Shown: positions 25,323 to 34,847, counted from the first letter of the stretch. The stretch is 64,000 bases of DNA from Marinifilum fragile JCM 15579 (GCF_001310955.1 NZ_BAZX01000001.1:1-64000), one strand, 5' to 3'. The notes: generated by a model from the letters alone, not told the origin. A program made the numbers and translations.

Positions 25323-26486
25323 TTAATTTGCTGATTTGGTATATGCTTTAACATCGTCAACACTAATGCTATCCTGTCCAAGAATAATTAATCGTTCGAT
25401 AATGTTTCTAAACTCGCGAATATTTCCCGTGTAATTGATATTTTTTAGCTCTTCAATTGCAGCTTCATCAATTCCTTTAACAGGCAATCCCATTTCACCA
25501 CAAATCATATCAATAAAATGATTTGCGAGCAGTGGAATGTCATCAATTCTGTCGTTCAAAGAAGGAACCTCAATCAAAATCACACTTAAGCGATGATACA
25601 AGTCTTCGCGGAAATTGTTGTTTTCGATTTCTTCTTTCAAATTTTTATTGGTTGCTGCAATTACACGAACATTTACTTTAATCTCTTTATCGCCACCAAC
25701 ACGGGTAATTCTATTTTCCTGCAAAGCTCTTAATACTTTTGCTTGTGCAGATAAACTCATATCGCCAATTTCATCAAGAAAAAGAGTTCCTCCATCGGCC
25801 AATTCGAACTTGCCTTTTCGCTGTTTAATTGCAGAAGTAAAAGATCCTTTTTCATGCCCAAACAATTCACTTTCGATCAGTTCAGAAGGAATAGCGGCAC
25901 AATTTACTTCTATAAATGGACTTTTACAGCGATTACTTTGTTCGTGGATTCGATGTGCAACCAATTCTTTTCCGGTTCCATTTGGTCCTGTGATTAGAAC
26001 ACGCGCATCGGTTGGTGCTACCTTATCAATCATCTGATTTACATCCTGAATTGCATCAGCCTCACCAATCATTTCATATTTTTTACTGACTTTTCTTTTC
26101 AGAACTTTGGTTTCTGTAATCAGCTTTGATTTATCCATCGCATTGCGAATGGTAATCAGAATTCTATTTAGATCAAGAGGCTTTTCAATGAAATCGAAAG
26201 CTCCTTTCTTAATTGCTTCAACTGCAGTATCGATGTTTCCATGACCCGAAATCATGATGACTGGAGTGTCAATGGCCAATTCCTGTATTTTGTCCAGCAC
26301 TTCAATACCATCCATCTGTGGCATTTTAATGTCGCATAAAATAACATCGAATTCATCATTTTTGGCCATTTCCAAACCAGCAATGCCATCTTCGGCAAGG
26401 CTGATGTCGTAGCTTTCATAACTTAGAATTTCTTTCAAAGTATTGCGAATACTTCTTTCGTCATCAATGATCAGAATTTTAGACAT
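25323..26486 (-). CDS. NtrC-like response regulator lacking a DNA-binding domain
   Basis: A 387-residue two-domain protein: a receiver (residues 1-120, phosphoacceptor Asp52 in VILCDIKMP, conserved Lys in FIEKPLD) and a sigma-54-type AAA+ domain (about 140-370, Walker A GPNGTGKE, Walker B GGTLFLDEIGDM). The sigma-54 contact loop is GSFTSA in place of the canonical GAFTGA. It ends soon after the AAA+ lid (EFRNIIERLIIL) with no Fis-type helix-turn-helix. The next gene starts 2 bp later, so a lost tail is unlikely. Upstream in-frame ATG codons exist, but MSKILIIDDERS at 26486 is the natural start. The partner kinase is not in the window. Confidence 0.88.
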   Translation of the reverse strand: MSKILIIDDERSIRNTLKEILSYESYDISLAEDGIAGLEMAKNDEFDVILCDIKMPQMDGIEVLDKIQELAIDTPVIMISGHGNIDTAVEAIKKGAFDFIEKPLDLNRILITIRNAMDKSKLITETKVLKRKVSKKYEMIGEADAIQDVNQMIDKVAPTDARVLITGPNGTGKELVAHRIHEQSNRCKSPFIEVNCAAIPSELIESELFGHEKGSFTSAIKQRKGKFELADGGTLFLDEIGDMSLSAQAKVLRALQENRITRVGGDKEIKVNVRVIAATNKNLKEEIENNNFREDLYHRLSVILIEVPSLNDRIDDIPLLANHFIDMICGEMGLPVKGIDEAAIEELKNINYTGNIREFRNIIERLIILGQDSISVDDVKAYTKSAN

Positions 26487-26517
26487 AGCTATTTTTTTGA
26501 TTCTACAGCTGCAGCTG

Positions 26518-27459
26518 TTAATTAGTGTTTTTTTCAATGTGCTCAAACAAAGCACCTTCTTTTAAAGCATATGAAGATTGGTACAATTTACTAAAACCAG
26601 CTTCTTTTACCAGATGATTAATAAAAATACTTGCCATCACCATTAACTCAACTCGAACTGGATCCATACCTTTCATATTTTTTCTTTCTTCCAGGCTTGA
26701 GTTTAAAAAACTTTGATGCAAGCGGAAGAAATCTTTTAGCTTGATTTCGAATTGAGATTCTGGCAATCCATTTGTTGAATAGCCATCAGCCATAAGGATT
26801 TGTTTGAAAGTATCAAATGATCCAGATGAACCGATTAAGGTTTTTACGTTGTGAAGTTCAAGTGCTTCAAATAAGTCGGGCAATTGCTCTTTTAAGTACT
26901 CATCTACCTTGGCAATATCTCCTTTTGTCATAGGATCCGAAGGCGTAAACATTTCAAGCAATCGGGTCATTCCCAATGGATAGCTTTTTTTCCAGAATAC
27001 TTTTTCGTTATTGGCAATAATAATTTCATTGCTACCACCTCCAATATCAAGAATAGCAACAGCTTCGTGATTTAATGCAACACCATTTTTTGTGCCTGAA
27101 TAGATTAAATCAGCCTCGCGTTCTCCTGAAATGATTTCAATGTTTACTTGATAGTTTTCTTCTATTAATCGGACGAATTCTTCTCCATTTTCTGCTGACC
27201 GAATGGCTGAAGTGGCGAACGCAATTTTTTCGCTAGAATTATATTCTTCTGAAATGCGATTCATTTCTTCAAATGCATTTTTCGCTCTTTGAATCGCTTC
27301 GTCGGTTATTTTATTTTGATTAATTCCTCCCTTGCCAATTTTGGTAGGGTACTTCGAACGGTGTAGGATGTTAGGATGCTTCCCTTCGCTCCATTCTGCT
27401 ACCAATAAATTAAATGTATTGGTTCCTAAATCAATTACAGAAATCCGTTTCTTTTGCAT
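26518..27459 (-). CDS. Ppx/GppA-family phosphatase
   Basis: A 313-residue member of the exopolyphosphatase/guanosine pentaphosphatase family, with the sugar-kinase/actin fold. The phosphate-1 motif is VIDLGTNTFNLLVAEW (8-23), the phosphate-2 motif is AILDIGGGSNEIIIAN (about 131-146), and IGSSGSFD follows. Length matches the short Ppx form without the C-terminal HD domain. It should hydrolyse polyphosphate or pppGpp; the two cannot be told apart from sequence. It lies 31 bp upstream of the response regulator gene. Confidence 0.88.
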   Translation of the reverse strand: MQKKRISVIDLGTNTFNLLVAEWSEGKHPNILHRSKYPTKIGKGGINQNKITDEAIQRAKNAFEEMNRISEEYNSSEKIAFATSAIRSAENGEEFVRLIEENYQVNIEIISGEREADLIYSGTKNGVALNHEAVAILDIGGGSNEIIIANNEKVFWKKSYPLGMTRLLEMFTPSDPMTKGDIAKVDEYLKEQLPDLFEALELHNVKTLIGSSGSFDTFKQILMADGYSTNGLPESQFEIKLKDFFRLHQSFLNSSLEERKNMKGMDPVRVELMVMASIFINHLVKEAGFSKLYQSSYALKEGALFEHIEKNTN

Positions 27460-27636
27460 AAATTAAGGTTAAAGTTTTAAGTGAAAGCGATCTAACCTAG
27501 GTCTTAGGATTAGATTCATTATCGAAGATAGTAAAATCTTTGTTTAAGAATAATAACTTTTGTCAATGTCTAGTAAATACTGATAAAAGACACGATTCAT
27601 CACCTTCAAAAATTGTGCCTAACTTCAAATTTATGA

Positions 27637-27660
27637 AAAATGCCTCAAAAGAGGCATTTT
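27637..27660 (-). terminator. Terminator of the ABC exporter operon
   Basis: A perfect 10-bp stem (27637-27646 with 27651-27660, loop AAAA) starts 22 bp past the permease stop codon; the outer A-run makes a U-tract on the minus-strand RNA. Confidence 0.8.
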
Positions 27661-27682
27661 GCTATAATTAATAAAACATTTG

Positions 27683-29023
27683 TTAGTTGTGATATCTCAA
27701 CCACTTCCAAATTTCTTTGTAAGAAACTTTCTTTCCATACATCAATATACCAGTTCGATATATTTTGGCGGCTATCCATGTGATTAATAGGAATGTTCCG
27801 ATTAGTATTACCATGGATAGGAGTAATTCCCAAATAGGAACACCAAAAGGAATTCGTACCAACATTACTATTGGCGAAGTAAATGGAATAATAGAACCCC
27901 AAAAGGCCAAACTACTCTCCGGATTTTTTGCCACGGCAAAACCAATGTACAAAGCAAGAATCAATGGAATTGTAATAGGAAGCATAAACTGCTGCGTTTC
28001 GGTTTCATTATCAACAGCACTACCAACTGCTGCAAATAAGGCTGAATACAATAAATATCCACCCAAAAAGAAGAAAATAAATGCACCAATTATACCAGCA
28101 ACATAGGCAAAGTCGAAAGTTCCTAGAATATCCTGAGCCATTTTTAACTGACCAGCATCTAAAGAAGCTGCACCTGCAGGTAATTCAGCTACCGTCTTTG
28201 CTTGTTGCAGGGCTTCCATGTCAACACCTGGCAGAACCAATGCAGAACCAACCGTAATAATGATGCCGGTTAATACAACCCACATAATGAATTGGGTCAA
28301 TCCAACCATTGCAACGCCAACAATTTTCCCCATCATGAGTTGGAATGGCTTAACCGAGGATATAATTACCTCAACAATGCGATTGCTTTTTTCTTCGATA
28401 ACACCTCTCATTACCTGTACTCCATACATGAAAATAAACATGTAAATAATGAAGCTGGCAGCGAAACCAATTCCCATGGCTATCTCGGTAGAACTTTGTT
28501 TAATTTCTCCATCTTCTCCGAACTTAATGGTTCGCATAGAGATAGGTGTTTTGGTTGCAGCTAATTTTTCTTCCAAATTGGGCATATTAGCTTCAGCGAT
28601 AATTTTTGCTCGTTTCAGCTTTTCGATGTGTTGCCTGATTTGACTGCCAACATTTGACTTGACTTCGATAGTTACCTGTTTGTGAGAAAATAATTCAGCG
28701 GTTTTAGTTTGTAGAATGTTTTTAGGAATTACCAAAATGGCATAATATCCATTTTTCTCCATATTGCTTTTTACATCTTCGAAAGTAGTGTTTTGTAAGT
28801 AGCTGTATGTTGTAAATTCGCTGCTTTGAACAGGTTCAACCAATTCCGATTCGTTTAACACCGCAATAGTTCTCTTTTCAGTATCATCTTTCAACATCAT
28901 CCAAATCATGAATGCATAAATTCCTGCAATCAACAATGGAGTAAGAAAGGTAAGAATCAGGAATGACCTTTTCTTTACGCGAGAAAGGTATTCTCTTTGT
29001 ATAATGATAAATATCTTGTTCAT
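27683..29023 (-). CDS. ABC-2 type exporter permease
   Basis: A 446-residue inner-membrane permease of the NatB/ABC-2 type. An N-terminal helix (about 18-40) is followed by a large extracytoplasmic domain (about 45-175), then five to six helices, with GVIEEKSNRIVEVIISSVKP (about 213-232), the hallmark coupling segment of this family, just after the second helix. It pairs with the ATPase gene 16 bp upstream. The substrate is unknown; sodium or drug export is typical of relatives. Confidence 0.88.
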   Translation of the reverse strand: MNKIFIIIQREYLSRVKKRSFLILTFLTPLLIAGIYAFMIWMMLKDDTEKRTIAVLNESELVEPVQSSEFTTYSYLQNTTFEDVKSNMEKNGYYAILVIPKNILQTKTAELFSHKQVTIEVKSNVGSQIRQHIEKLKRAKIIAEANMPNLEEKLAATKTPISMRTIKFGEDGEIKQSSTEIAMGIGFAASFIIYMFIFMYGVQVMRGVIEEKSNRIVEVIISSVKPFQLMMGKIVGVAMVGLTQFIMWVVLTGIIITVGSALVLPGVDMEALQQAKTVAELPAGAASLDAGQLKMAQDILGTFDFAYVAGIIGAFIFFFLGGYLLYSALFAAVGSAVDNETETQQFMLPITIPLILALYIGFAVAKNPESSLAFWGSIIPFTSPIVMLVRIPFGVPIWELLLSMVILIGTFLLITWIAAKIYRTGILMYGKKVSYKEIWKWLRYHN

Positions 29024-29039
29024 TTTATAAATCTTGTGG

Positions 29040-29963
29040 TTAGATAGTTTTGCTTTCTTTTACTACTCTAATGAAAATATCATTCATGTTTGGAATGATT
29101 TCACGGAAGGAAACAATGTTCAAATAGGGCAGAATTTGTTCCAAGAGTTCATTGGAAGTAGATCCATTATTCAATTTGATCTTAAGTGTGTTGAACTCAA
29201 TTCCTTTCTGCTGATCAATAATCTCGAAATCACTCTTTAGAACCTGATCCAACTTGTCGAATTCACCTATGTAATTAATCTCGTAGGTGTTGGTTCTGTA
29301 TTTCTTTTTGATTTGCTCCACCGGACCATCAAGAATTTTTTCTGATTTGTTGATAAGTGCAATGTGATCGCAGATTTCTTCGACTGAACCCATATTATGA
29401 GTAGAAAATATGATAGTAGCGCCTTTATCTCTTAATTCAAGGATTTCTTTTTTCAACAAATTGGCATTAATCGGGTCAAAACCACTGAAAGGCTCATCAA
29501 AAATCAATAATTCAGGCTCATGAAGAATGGTAACAATAAACTGTACTTTTTGGGCCATCCCTTTTGAAAGCTCTTCTACTTTCTTATCCCACCAAGGTAA
29601 AATGTCAAACTTATCAAACCAGGCTTTTAATTTCTTGGTGGCTTCTTTTTGGCTCATGCCCTTTAACTGTGCAAGGTAAACAGCTTGCTCGCCAACTTTC
29701 ATTTTCTTATATAAACCTCTTTCTTCAGGAAGGTAACCAATGCGTTTTACATCTTCAGGCTTTAAAGGCTGTCCGTTAAAAAACACCTGTCCTGCATCAG
29801 GACCCGTGATTTGATTAATAATACGAATCAGTGTTGTTTTACCCGCTCCATTCGGACCAAGTAAACCAAATATGCTGCCTTTCGGAACAGATATGCTTAC
29901 CTTGTTAAGTGCTTTATGTCCTGCATATTGCTTAACAAGATCTTTTGCTTCGAAAAATGTCAT
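29040..29963 (-). CDS. ABC exporter ATP-binding protein
   Basis: A 307-residue ATPase that powers the permease encoded just downstream. Walker [10 protein letters not shown] (about 36-44), Q-loop in YLPEERGLYKKM, signature LSKGMAQKV (about 127-135), Walker B LLIFDEPFSGFDP and the switch histidine in STHNM are all present. The C-terminal 80 residues form an extra domain, as in NatA-like proteins. First gene of the operon. Confidence 0.92.
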   Translation of the reverse strand: MTFFEAKDLVKQYAGHKALNKVSISVPKGSIFGLLGPNGAGKTTLIRIINQITGPDAGQVFFNGQPLKPEDVKRIGYLPEERGLYKKMKVGEQAVYLAQLKGMSQKEATKKLKAWFDKFDILPWWDKKVEELSKGMAQKVQFIVTILHEPELLIFDEPFSGFDPINANLLKKEILELRDKGATIIFSTHNMGSVEEICDHIALINKSEKILDGPVEQIKKKYRTNTYEINYIGEFDKLDQVLKSDFEIIDQQKGIEFNTLKIKLNNGSTSNELLEQILPYLNIVSFREIIPNMNDIFIRVVKESKTI

Positions 29964-30061
29964 GAATTATAGTTTTGGTTAGTGACACTCTATTAGAACT
30001 GAAATCTAAAATACACAATTTATAATGATGTCTAATAAAAAATCGATATAAAGAAGGTGGT

Positions 30062-30084
30062 ACAAGTTTTAACTTGTTTTTTTA
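30062..30084 (+). terminator. Terminator-like hairpin on the plus strand
   Basis: A perfect 7-bp stem (30062-30068 with 30071-30077) runs straight into seven T. No plus-strand gene lies upstream, so what it would terminate is unclear; it may be chance. Confidence 0.3.
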
Positions 30085-30109
30085 TCGATGTAACTTTCGG
30101 ATAAAAAGA

Positions 30110-30133
30110 AACCCCGACATTTCTGCCGGGGTT
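30110..30133 (-). terminator. Terminator of grpE-dnaJ
   Basis: A GC-rich 7-bp stem (30110-30116 with 30127-30133, AACCCCG against CGGGGTT) lies 18 bp past the dnaJ stop, with an A-run outside it giving a partial U-tract on the minus-strand RNA. Confidence 0.75.
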
Positions 30134-30151
30134 GATCATTATTTTTTACAT

Positions 30152-31300
30152 CTATTCGAAGAAGTTTCTTACTTTCTTGAAGAAGCTTTTTTCTTGTGAT
30201 GTTGGTTGTGGTTTGAATGATTCAGAGTTTTGAAGTTTCTCCAAAACCTTCTTCTCTTCCTTGCTTACATTGTTTGGAACCCAAACGTTAATCTTAACCA
30301 ATAGATCACCTCTGCCATATCCATTTACATCAGGAAGACCTTTTCCTCTTAAACGTAAAATTTTACCAGGCTGAGTTCCACCATCAATCTTCACTTTTAC
30401 CTTGTTTTCGATAGTAGGAATCTCAACTGCAGTTCCTAAAATCGAATCAGGAATGCTAATGAACAAGTTGTAAAGCAAGTCATTTTCATCGCGAACCAGC
30501 TCTGGATGCTCTTCTTCTTGGATCAGGATTAACAGGTCACCATTAATTCCACCACGACGGGCAGCATTACCTTTTCCACTAACCGAAAGTTGCATTCCTT
30601 CAGCAACACCAGCAGGAATGTTGATTGAGATAACTTCTTCATCACGAACAATACCTTCTCCGGCACAGCTAGTACATTTGTTAGTAATCATCTTACCTTC
30701 GCCGTTACATGAAGGACACGTAGATGAGGTTTGCATTTGTCCTAAAATGGTATTCTGTATTCTGGTAACTTGTCCTGAACCATTACAAGTTGAACAAGTT
30801 GAGAAAGAAGAACCATCTTTTGCTCCCGAGCCGTTACATGAGTTACACTCAACGTATTTTTTAACTTTAATTTTCTTCTCAACACCTTCGGCAATTTCCT
30901 TTAAAGTCAATTTTACTTTTACTCTAAGGTTGCTACCACGGTTTACTCGTCGCGAACTGCGGCCACCGCCACCAAATCCGCCACCAAAGAAAGATCCGCC
31001 ACCGAAAATATCTCCAAAGTGCGAGAAAATATCCTCCATGTTCATTCCGCCACCGAAACCACCTCCGGCAGCTCCGCCCATTCCAGCATGGCCAAATTGA
31101 TCGTAACGTTGACGTTTTTCAGGATTGCTTAAAACTTCATATGCTTCAGCAGCTTCCTTGAACTTTTCTTCAGCTTCCTTATTATCTGGATTTTTGTCAG
31201 GATGAAACTGAATCGCTTTTTTACGATATGCTTTTTTTAATTCGGCTTCCGAGGCAGATTTTGAAACCCCTAATACCTCATAATAATCTCTTTTAGACAT
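30152..31300 (-). CDS. dnaJ: Chaperone protein DnaJ
   Basis: Hsp40 co-chaperone that delivers substrates to DnaK and stimulates its ATPase. The 382-residue protein shows all type I parts: J domain with HPD (in [11 protein letters not shown], about 30-40), a Gly/Phe-rich linker (about 70-125), four zinc repeats ([32 protein letters not shown], about 150-225) and the C-terminal substrate-binding domain. It starts 32 bp after grpE. dnaK is not in the window. Confidence 0.97.
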   Translation of the reverse strand: MSKRDYYEVLGVSKSASEAELKKAYRKKAIQFHPDKNPDNKEAEEKFKEAAEAYEVLSNPEKRQRYDQFGHAGMGGAAGGGFGGGMNMEDIFSHFGDIFGGGSFFGGGFGGGGRSSRRVNRGSNLRVKVKLTLKEIAEGVEKKIKVKKYVECNSCNGSGAKDGSSFSTCSTCNGSGQVTRIQNTILGQMQTSSTCPSCNGEGKMITNKCTSCAGEGIVRDEEVISINIPAGVAEGMQLSVSGKGNAARRGGINGDLLILIQEEEHPELVRDENDLLYNLFISIPDSILGTAVEIPTIENKVKVKIDGGTQPGKILRLRGKGLPDVNGYGRGDLLVKINVWVPNNVSKEEKKVLEKLQNSESFKPQPTSQEKSFFKKVRNFFE

Positions 31301-31332
31301 CTTTTTTCAACTTAGAATTAGGATTCGGAGAA

Positions 31333-31935
31333 CTATTCTCCTACAACAACTTTTGAGAAACGGATCACTTTTTCATTCAAAGTATATCCCTTTTCAACGC
31401 AATCAACAACTTTACCTTTCAAGTCTTCTGATGGTGCAGGAATTTTGGTGATTGCTTCGTGAATATCGGTGTCAAATTCTTTATTAATAGCTTCAATTTC
31501 TTTAACTCCATTTTGCGAAATGAAATCTTTGAAATTGTTGTAAATCAAATAAACACCTTCTTTTAAAGCTTCTACATCTTTTGCTTCATCAATAGATTGT
31601 AATGCTCTTTCGAAGTTATCCATTACAGGAAGAACGTTAACAAGGATTTTTTCGCCTGCCGATTTGGTAAGCTCCATTTTCTCTTTTAAGGTTCTTTTTC
31701 TATAATTGTCGAACTCAGCGGATAAACGCATGTACTTGTCGTTGATATCCTGAAGTTTTGCGCCAAGTTCTTCTATTTCGTCAGCCTTTTTCTCTTTAGC
31801 CGATTTCTTTTTTTCTTTCTTTTCAGCCTTTGGTTCTTCTTTTACCTCTTTCTCTTCAACAGGCTGTTCTACCTTAGTTTCCAAATCCTTTTCTTCCAAT
31901 TCTTCTTTTTTTGATTTGCTTGTATCTTTTGTCAT
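31333..31935 (-). CDS. grpE: Nucleotide exchange factor GrpE
   Basis: Releases ADP from DnaK in the heat-shock chaperone cycle. The 200-residue protein has a long, highly charged N-terminal tail (Lys/Glu-rich, about residues 1-60), a coiled-coil helix (LRLSAEFDNYRKRTLKEK), a VLPVMDNFERAL segment and the C-terminal beta domain ending FSKVVVGE. It is followed by dnaJ in an operon. A TATCTTTG box about 85 bp upstream is a candidate promoter. Confidence 0.96.
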   Translation of the reverse strand: MTKDTSKSKKEELEEKDLETKVEQPVEEKEVKEEPKAEKKEKKKSAKEKKADEIEELGAKLQDINDKYMRLSAEFDNYRKRTLKEKMELTKSAGEKILVNVLPVMDNFERALQSIDEAKDVEALKEGVYLIYNNFKDFISQNGVKEIEAINKEFDTDIHEAITKIPAPSEDLKGKVVDCVEKGYTLNEKVIRFSKVVVGE

Positions 31936-32276
31936 TTTTCAATGATTTTTAGCGTTCTAATTAAACACGGCAATAATAAACAAATAATCTGCCAATCTGT
32001 GTCTTTACGACAAATTGGCACAAAGATAGAATTTGAAACTGTAATAATTTCCTTTTTCATGTCTTTTCATGCAGATAATTATACAATTAGATGATATGAA
32101 AAAGGAAAAAATTCAACTTGCAGGGAAAAATAGTGCAGGGAAAGTGCATTTTTTCAGTTTGGACATTTAAAATGGAAATAAAATTTAGGACATAGGAGTC
32201 AGTCAATAGTAGAAGTTTAATTCATAATGGATTTTCATAAAAGATATCTTTTAATTATATTTAGTAGAGTTATTCT
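31936..32276. other. 341-bp intergenic region with the grpE promoter
   Basis: Gap between divergent grpE and the gene at 32277. CAAAGATA at 32021-32028 reads TATCTTTG on the minus strand and would start a grpE leader of about 80 nt; no clear -33 box was found. An imperfect repeat around TGCAGGGAAA occurs twice near 32119-32145. No open reading frame or RNA gene is recognised. Confidence 0.45.
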
Positions 32277-32726
32277 ATGTGTATGGAAATTAAAATTGAC
32301 ACAAGCGACTTTTGTATTCGGTTACACAAGGATGTTGCATACTTGAAGGTGAAAGGAATGCAGGATCAGGAAGTCGTTGATTTTTTTATCAAAACCATTG
32401 ATGAAATGCTTGAAGAGTATCCGCATGATCACTTTTCCTCAATTTGTGATCTTACGGAGTTAATTCTTTCTAGTCCAAAACTAGCCAGACAGGTAAATGA
32501 AGCCATAAAAAGAATTAGTAATTCACTTCATTACGAGTACAATGCAGTAATTATTCAGCCTAGATTTTTACAAATCGTTCAAGCCTATATATTTTCTTTT
32601 TATATGAATAACACCAATGTGCAAACGCAAGTGTTTAGAGACGTTCCTAAAGCTATTCGCTGGTTGGATGAGAAAGGATATCAAACTGATGAGTTAAAGG
32701 AATTTTTAATGATTCAATCGAATTAA
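32277..32726 (+). CDS. Hypothetical protein, possibly SpoIIAA/STAS-like
   Basis: A 149-residue soluble protein not firmly recognised. It has the alternating strand-helix pattern of the STAS/SpoIIAA-like fold: an N-terminal strand pair (RLHKDVAYLKVKG), a helix (EVVDFFIKTIDEMLEEYP), a strand with SSICDLTEL, and near the end FRDVPKAIRWLDEKG, a segment common in small STAS-like proteins of this phylum. A second in-frame ATG lies two codons in. It is monocistronic and ends at a shared terminator. Confidence 0.6.
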   Translation: MCMEIKIDTSDFCIRLHKDVAYLKVKGMQDQEVVDFFIKTIDEMLEEYPHDHFSSICDLTELILSSPKLARQVNEAIKRISNSLHYEYNAVIIQPRFLQIVQAYIFSFYMNNTNVQTQVFRDVPKAIRWLDEKGYQTDELKEFLMIQSN

Positions 32727-32753
32727 ACTTCGGTTTGAATTTAAGACAATAAA

Positions 32754-32786
32754 AAAGCCGATAATCAATTTGTGATTATCGGCTTT
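32754..32786. terminator. Bidirectional terminator between converging genes
   Basis: A perfect 14-bp stem (32754-32767 with 32773-32786, five-base loop) with A-run on the left and T-rich sequence on the right separates the gene at 32277-32726 from the minus-strand TlpA gene. Confidence 0.85.
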
Positions 32787-32807
32787 AGTTTATGTAGTTG
32801 TTGGTTA

Positions 32808-33335
32808 TTATTTTTTCATGTATTGATGAAGAAAATGGTCCAAATTTTCTCCTCTAAGGTTTTTTGCAAGAATAATTCCATTACCATCAATTAAGAAATT
32901 GGCTGGGATTGAATTAATTCCAAACTGATTTGAAGTAGGAGAGTGCCAACCTTTTAATTCGCTAACGTGATATTTCCAATTCAATTGATCTTTTGAAATG
33001 GCTGCTTTCCAGCTCGCTAACTTTTTATCCAAAGAAAAGCTATAGATTTCGAATCCACTGCCATTTTTGAACTCAGCATTTTTAAATTGATTGTATGCAT
33101 TTACAAGTGTTGGATTTTCCGCTCTACATGGAGGACACCATGATGCCCAAAAATCAACCAAGACAACTTTTCCTTTTAAATCACTTAATTTCAAATTCTT
33201 TCCATTAACTGATTTGGCAACAATATCAGGAAGCTTATCTCCAACATTAAAACCTTCTTTAGTTTTATTTCCTGCAAAGGCTGAAATTGAGAACAAAAAT
33301 GCTAACAGTAGAAATGTATATTTAAACTTTTTCAT
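32808..33335 (-). CDS. TlpA-family thiol-disulphide oxidoreductase
   Basis: A 175-residue exported thioredoxin-like protein. Signal peptide 1-21 (FTFLLLAFLFSISAFAG type) is followed by a thioredoxin domain with a full active site, FWASWCPPCRAENP (about residues 67-80), and the cis-proline segment INSIPANFLIDGNG. It should reduce or exchange disulphides outside the cytoplasm. Unlike the two longer thioredoxin-fold proteins in the window, its CxxC is intact. It stands alone. Confidence 0.9.
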   Translation of the reverse strand: MKKFKYTFLLLAFLFSISAFAGNKTKEGFNVGDKLPDIVAKSVNGKNLKLSDLKGKVVLVDFWASWCPPCRAENPTLVNAYNQFKNAEFKNGSGFEIYSFSLDKKLASWKAAISKDQLNWKYHVSELKGWHSPTSNQFGINSIPANFLIDGNGIILAKNLRGENLDHFLHQYMKK

Positions 33336-33420
33336 ATGCGTTTTAGTTAACTATTAATAATCTGTCTAATTTGTAAACCCAAAATAGATATATCCAATTA
33401 TTTAAACTGTTAAGGAATAG

Positions 33421-34731
33421 TTAATTAACAATTCGTTTGATATTTGCACCTATGGCATTCAGTCTTAAATCAATGTTTTCGTAACCTCTATCAATCTGAT
33501 CGATATTGTGAATTGTACTCTTTCCTTCGGCTGATAAAGCAGCAATTAGCAAGGCAACACCTGCACGAATGTCAGGCGAAACCATGACGGTTGGGCGCAA
33601 TTGATTTTCTTGGTTTAAACCAATAACCGTTGCACGGTGAGGATCACAAAGAATAATTTGTGCACCCATATCAATTAACTTATCCGTAAAGAACAAACGA
33701 CTTTCGAACATTTTTTGGTGAATCAATACGCTTCCTTTGGCTTGAGTAGCTACAACTAAAAATACACTCAATAAATCTGGGGTTAATCCTGGCCAAGGAG
33801 CATCAGCAATAGTTAATATTGAACCATCAATAAAAGTCTCAATTTCATAGTTTTCTTGTCTCGGAATGAAGATGTCATCGCCTCGAAGTTCCATTTTAAT
33901 TCCCAATCTGCGAAATGCATCTGGAATCATACCTAATTCTTTATAGGCAACATTTTTAATGGTGATTTCAGATTTTGTCATGGCAGCCAATCCAATAAAA
34001 CTACCAATTTCAATCATGTCTGGCAGAATTTTGTGTTCGCATCCACCTAGTTTTTCAACACCTTCAATTTCAAGAAGATTAGAGCCAACTCCTGTTATTT
34101 TTGCTCCCATGGAAATTAACATTCTACACAATTGTTGGATGTATGGCTCACAGGCTGCATTGTAAATTGTTGTGGTTCCTTCGGCCAACACCGCTGCCAT
34201 AATAATATTTGCAGTTCCGGTAACCGAAGCTTCATCAAGAAGCATGTAAGTGCCTTTTAACCTTTTAGCTTCAACTCGGTAGAAGTTTTCTCCCTGATTG
34301 AAATTGAATTCTGCACCCAATTTTTGAAAACCAATAAAGTGGGTATCTAACCTTCTGCGCCCAATTTTATCTCCCCCAGGGCGAGGAATGTATCCTTTAC
34401 CAAATCGAGCTAAAAGAGGACCGATAATCATGATGGAACCACGAAGAGAAGATCCTTTTTTTACAAATTCAGGCGAATTTAGATATTCTAGATTTACATT
34501 TTCGGCTTTAAAAGTATAACTGTTCTTTGATTCTTGAGATACCTGAACTCCTAAATCAGATAAAAGCTCTATTAATTTATTTACATCAAGAATATTAGGT
34601 ATGTTATGAATTGTAACTTTTTCGTTGGTTAATAATGTCGCACAAAGAATTTGTAAAGCTTCATTCTTTGCTCCCTGTGGAGTTAGTTCACCTTTTAGTG
34701 GTTGACCTCCAACTATTTCAAAAGTGCTCAT
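33421..34731 (-). CDS. murA: UDP-N-acetylglucosamine 1-carboxyvinyltransferase, Asp variant
   Basis: Transfers enolpyruvate from PEP to UDP-GlcNAc, the first committed step of peptidoglycan synthesis. The 436-residue protein spans the whole EPT fold, with QGAKNEALQILCATLL at the N-terminus (the Lys-Asn active-site pair) and RAGVALLIAALSAEG near the end. The catalytic-loop position that is Cys115 in E. coli is Asp121 here (RPGGDKIGRRR), the natural variant that fosfomycin cannot alkylate. The start at 34731 gives a normal N-terminus. It follows the DUF4290 gene on the same strand after a terminator. Confidence 0.95.
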   Translation of the reverse strand: MSTFEIVGGQPLKGELTPQGAKNEALQILCATLLTNEKVTIHNIPNILDVNKLIELLSDLGVQVSQESKNSYTFKAENVNLEYLNSPEFVKKGSSLRGSIMIIGPLLARFGKGYIPRPGGDKIGRRRLDTHFIGFQKLGAEFNFNQGENFYRVEAKRLKGTYMLLDEASVTGTANIIMAAVLAEGTTTIYNAACEPYIQQLCRMLISMGAKITGVGSNLLEIEGVEKLGGCEHKILPDMIEIGSFIGLAAMTKSEITIKNVAYKELGMIPDAFRRLGIKMELRGDDIFIPRQENYEIETFIDGSILTIADAPWPGLTPDLLSVFLVVATQAKGSVLIHQKMFESRLFFTDKLIDMGAQIILCDPHRATVIGLNQENQLRPTVMVSPDIRAGVALLIAALSAEGKSTIHNIDQIDRGYENIDLRLNAIGANIKRIVN

Positions 34732-34817
34732 TTGGAATGTGTTTTGGTGTGAATGATAGCCTAAAGATAACCATAAAAGTGAAGGAAAAAATGGAAATAT
34801 TAAGCATGTTGTATAAA

Positions 34818-34841
34818 AAAGCCGGTAAAAAAACCGGCTTT
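34818..34841 (-). terminator. Terminator of the DUF4290 gene
   Basis: A perfect 8-bp stem (34818-34825 with 34834-34841, AAAGCCGG against CCGGCTTT) lies just past the stop codon at 34848; an A-run outside gives a U-tract on the minus strand. Confidence 0.75.
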
Positions 34842-34847
34842 CTATAA

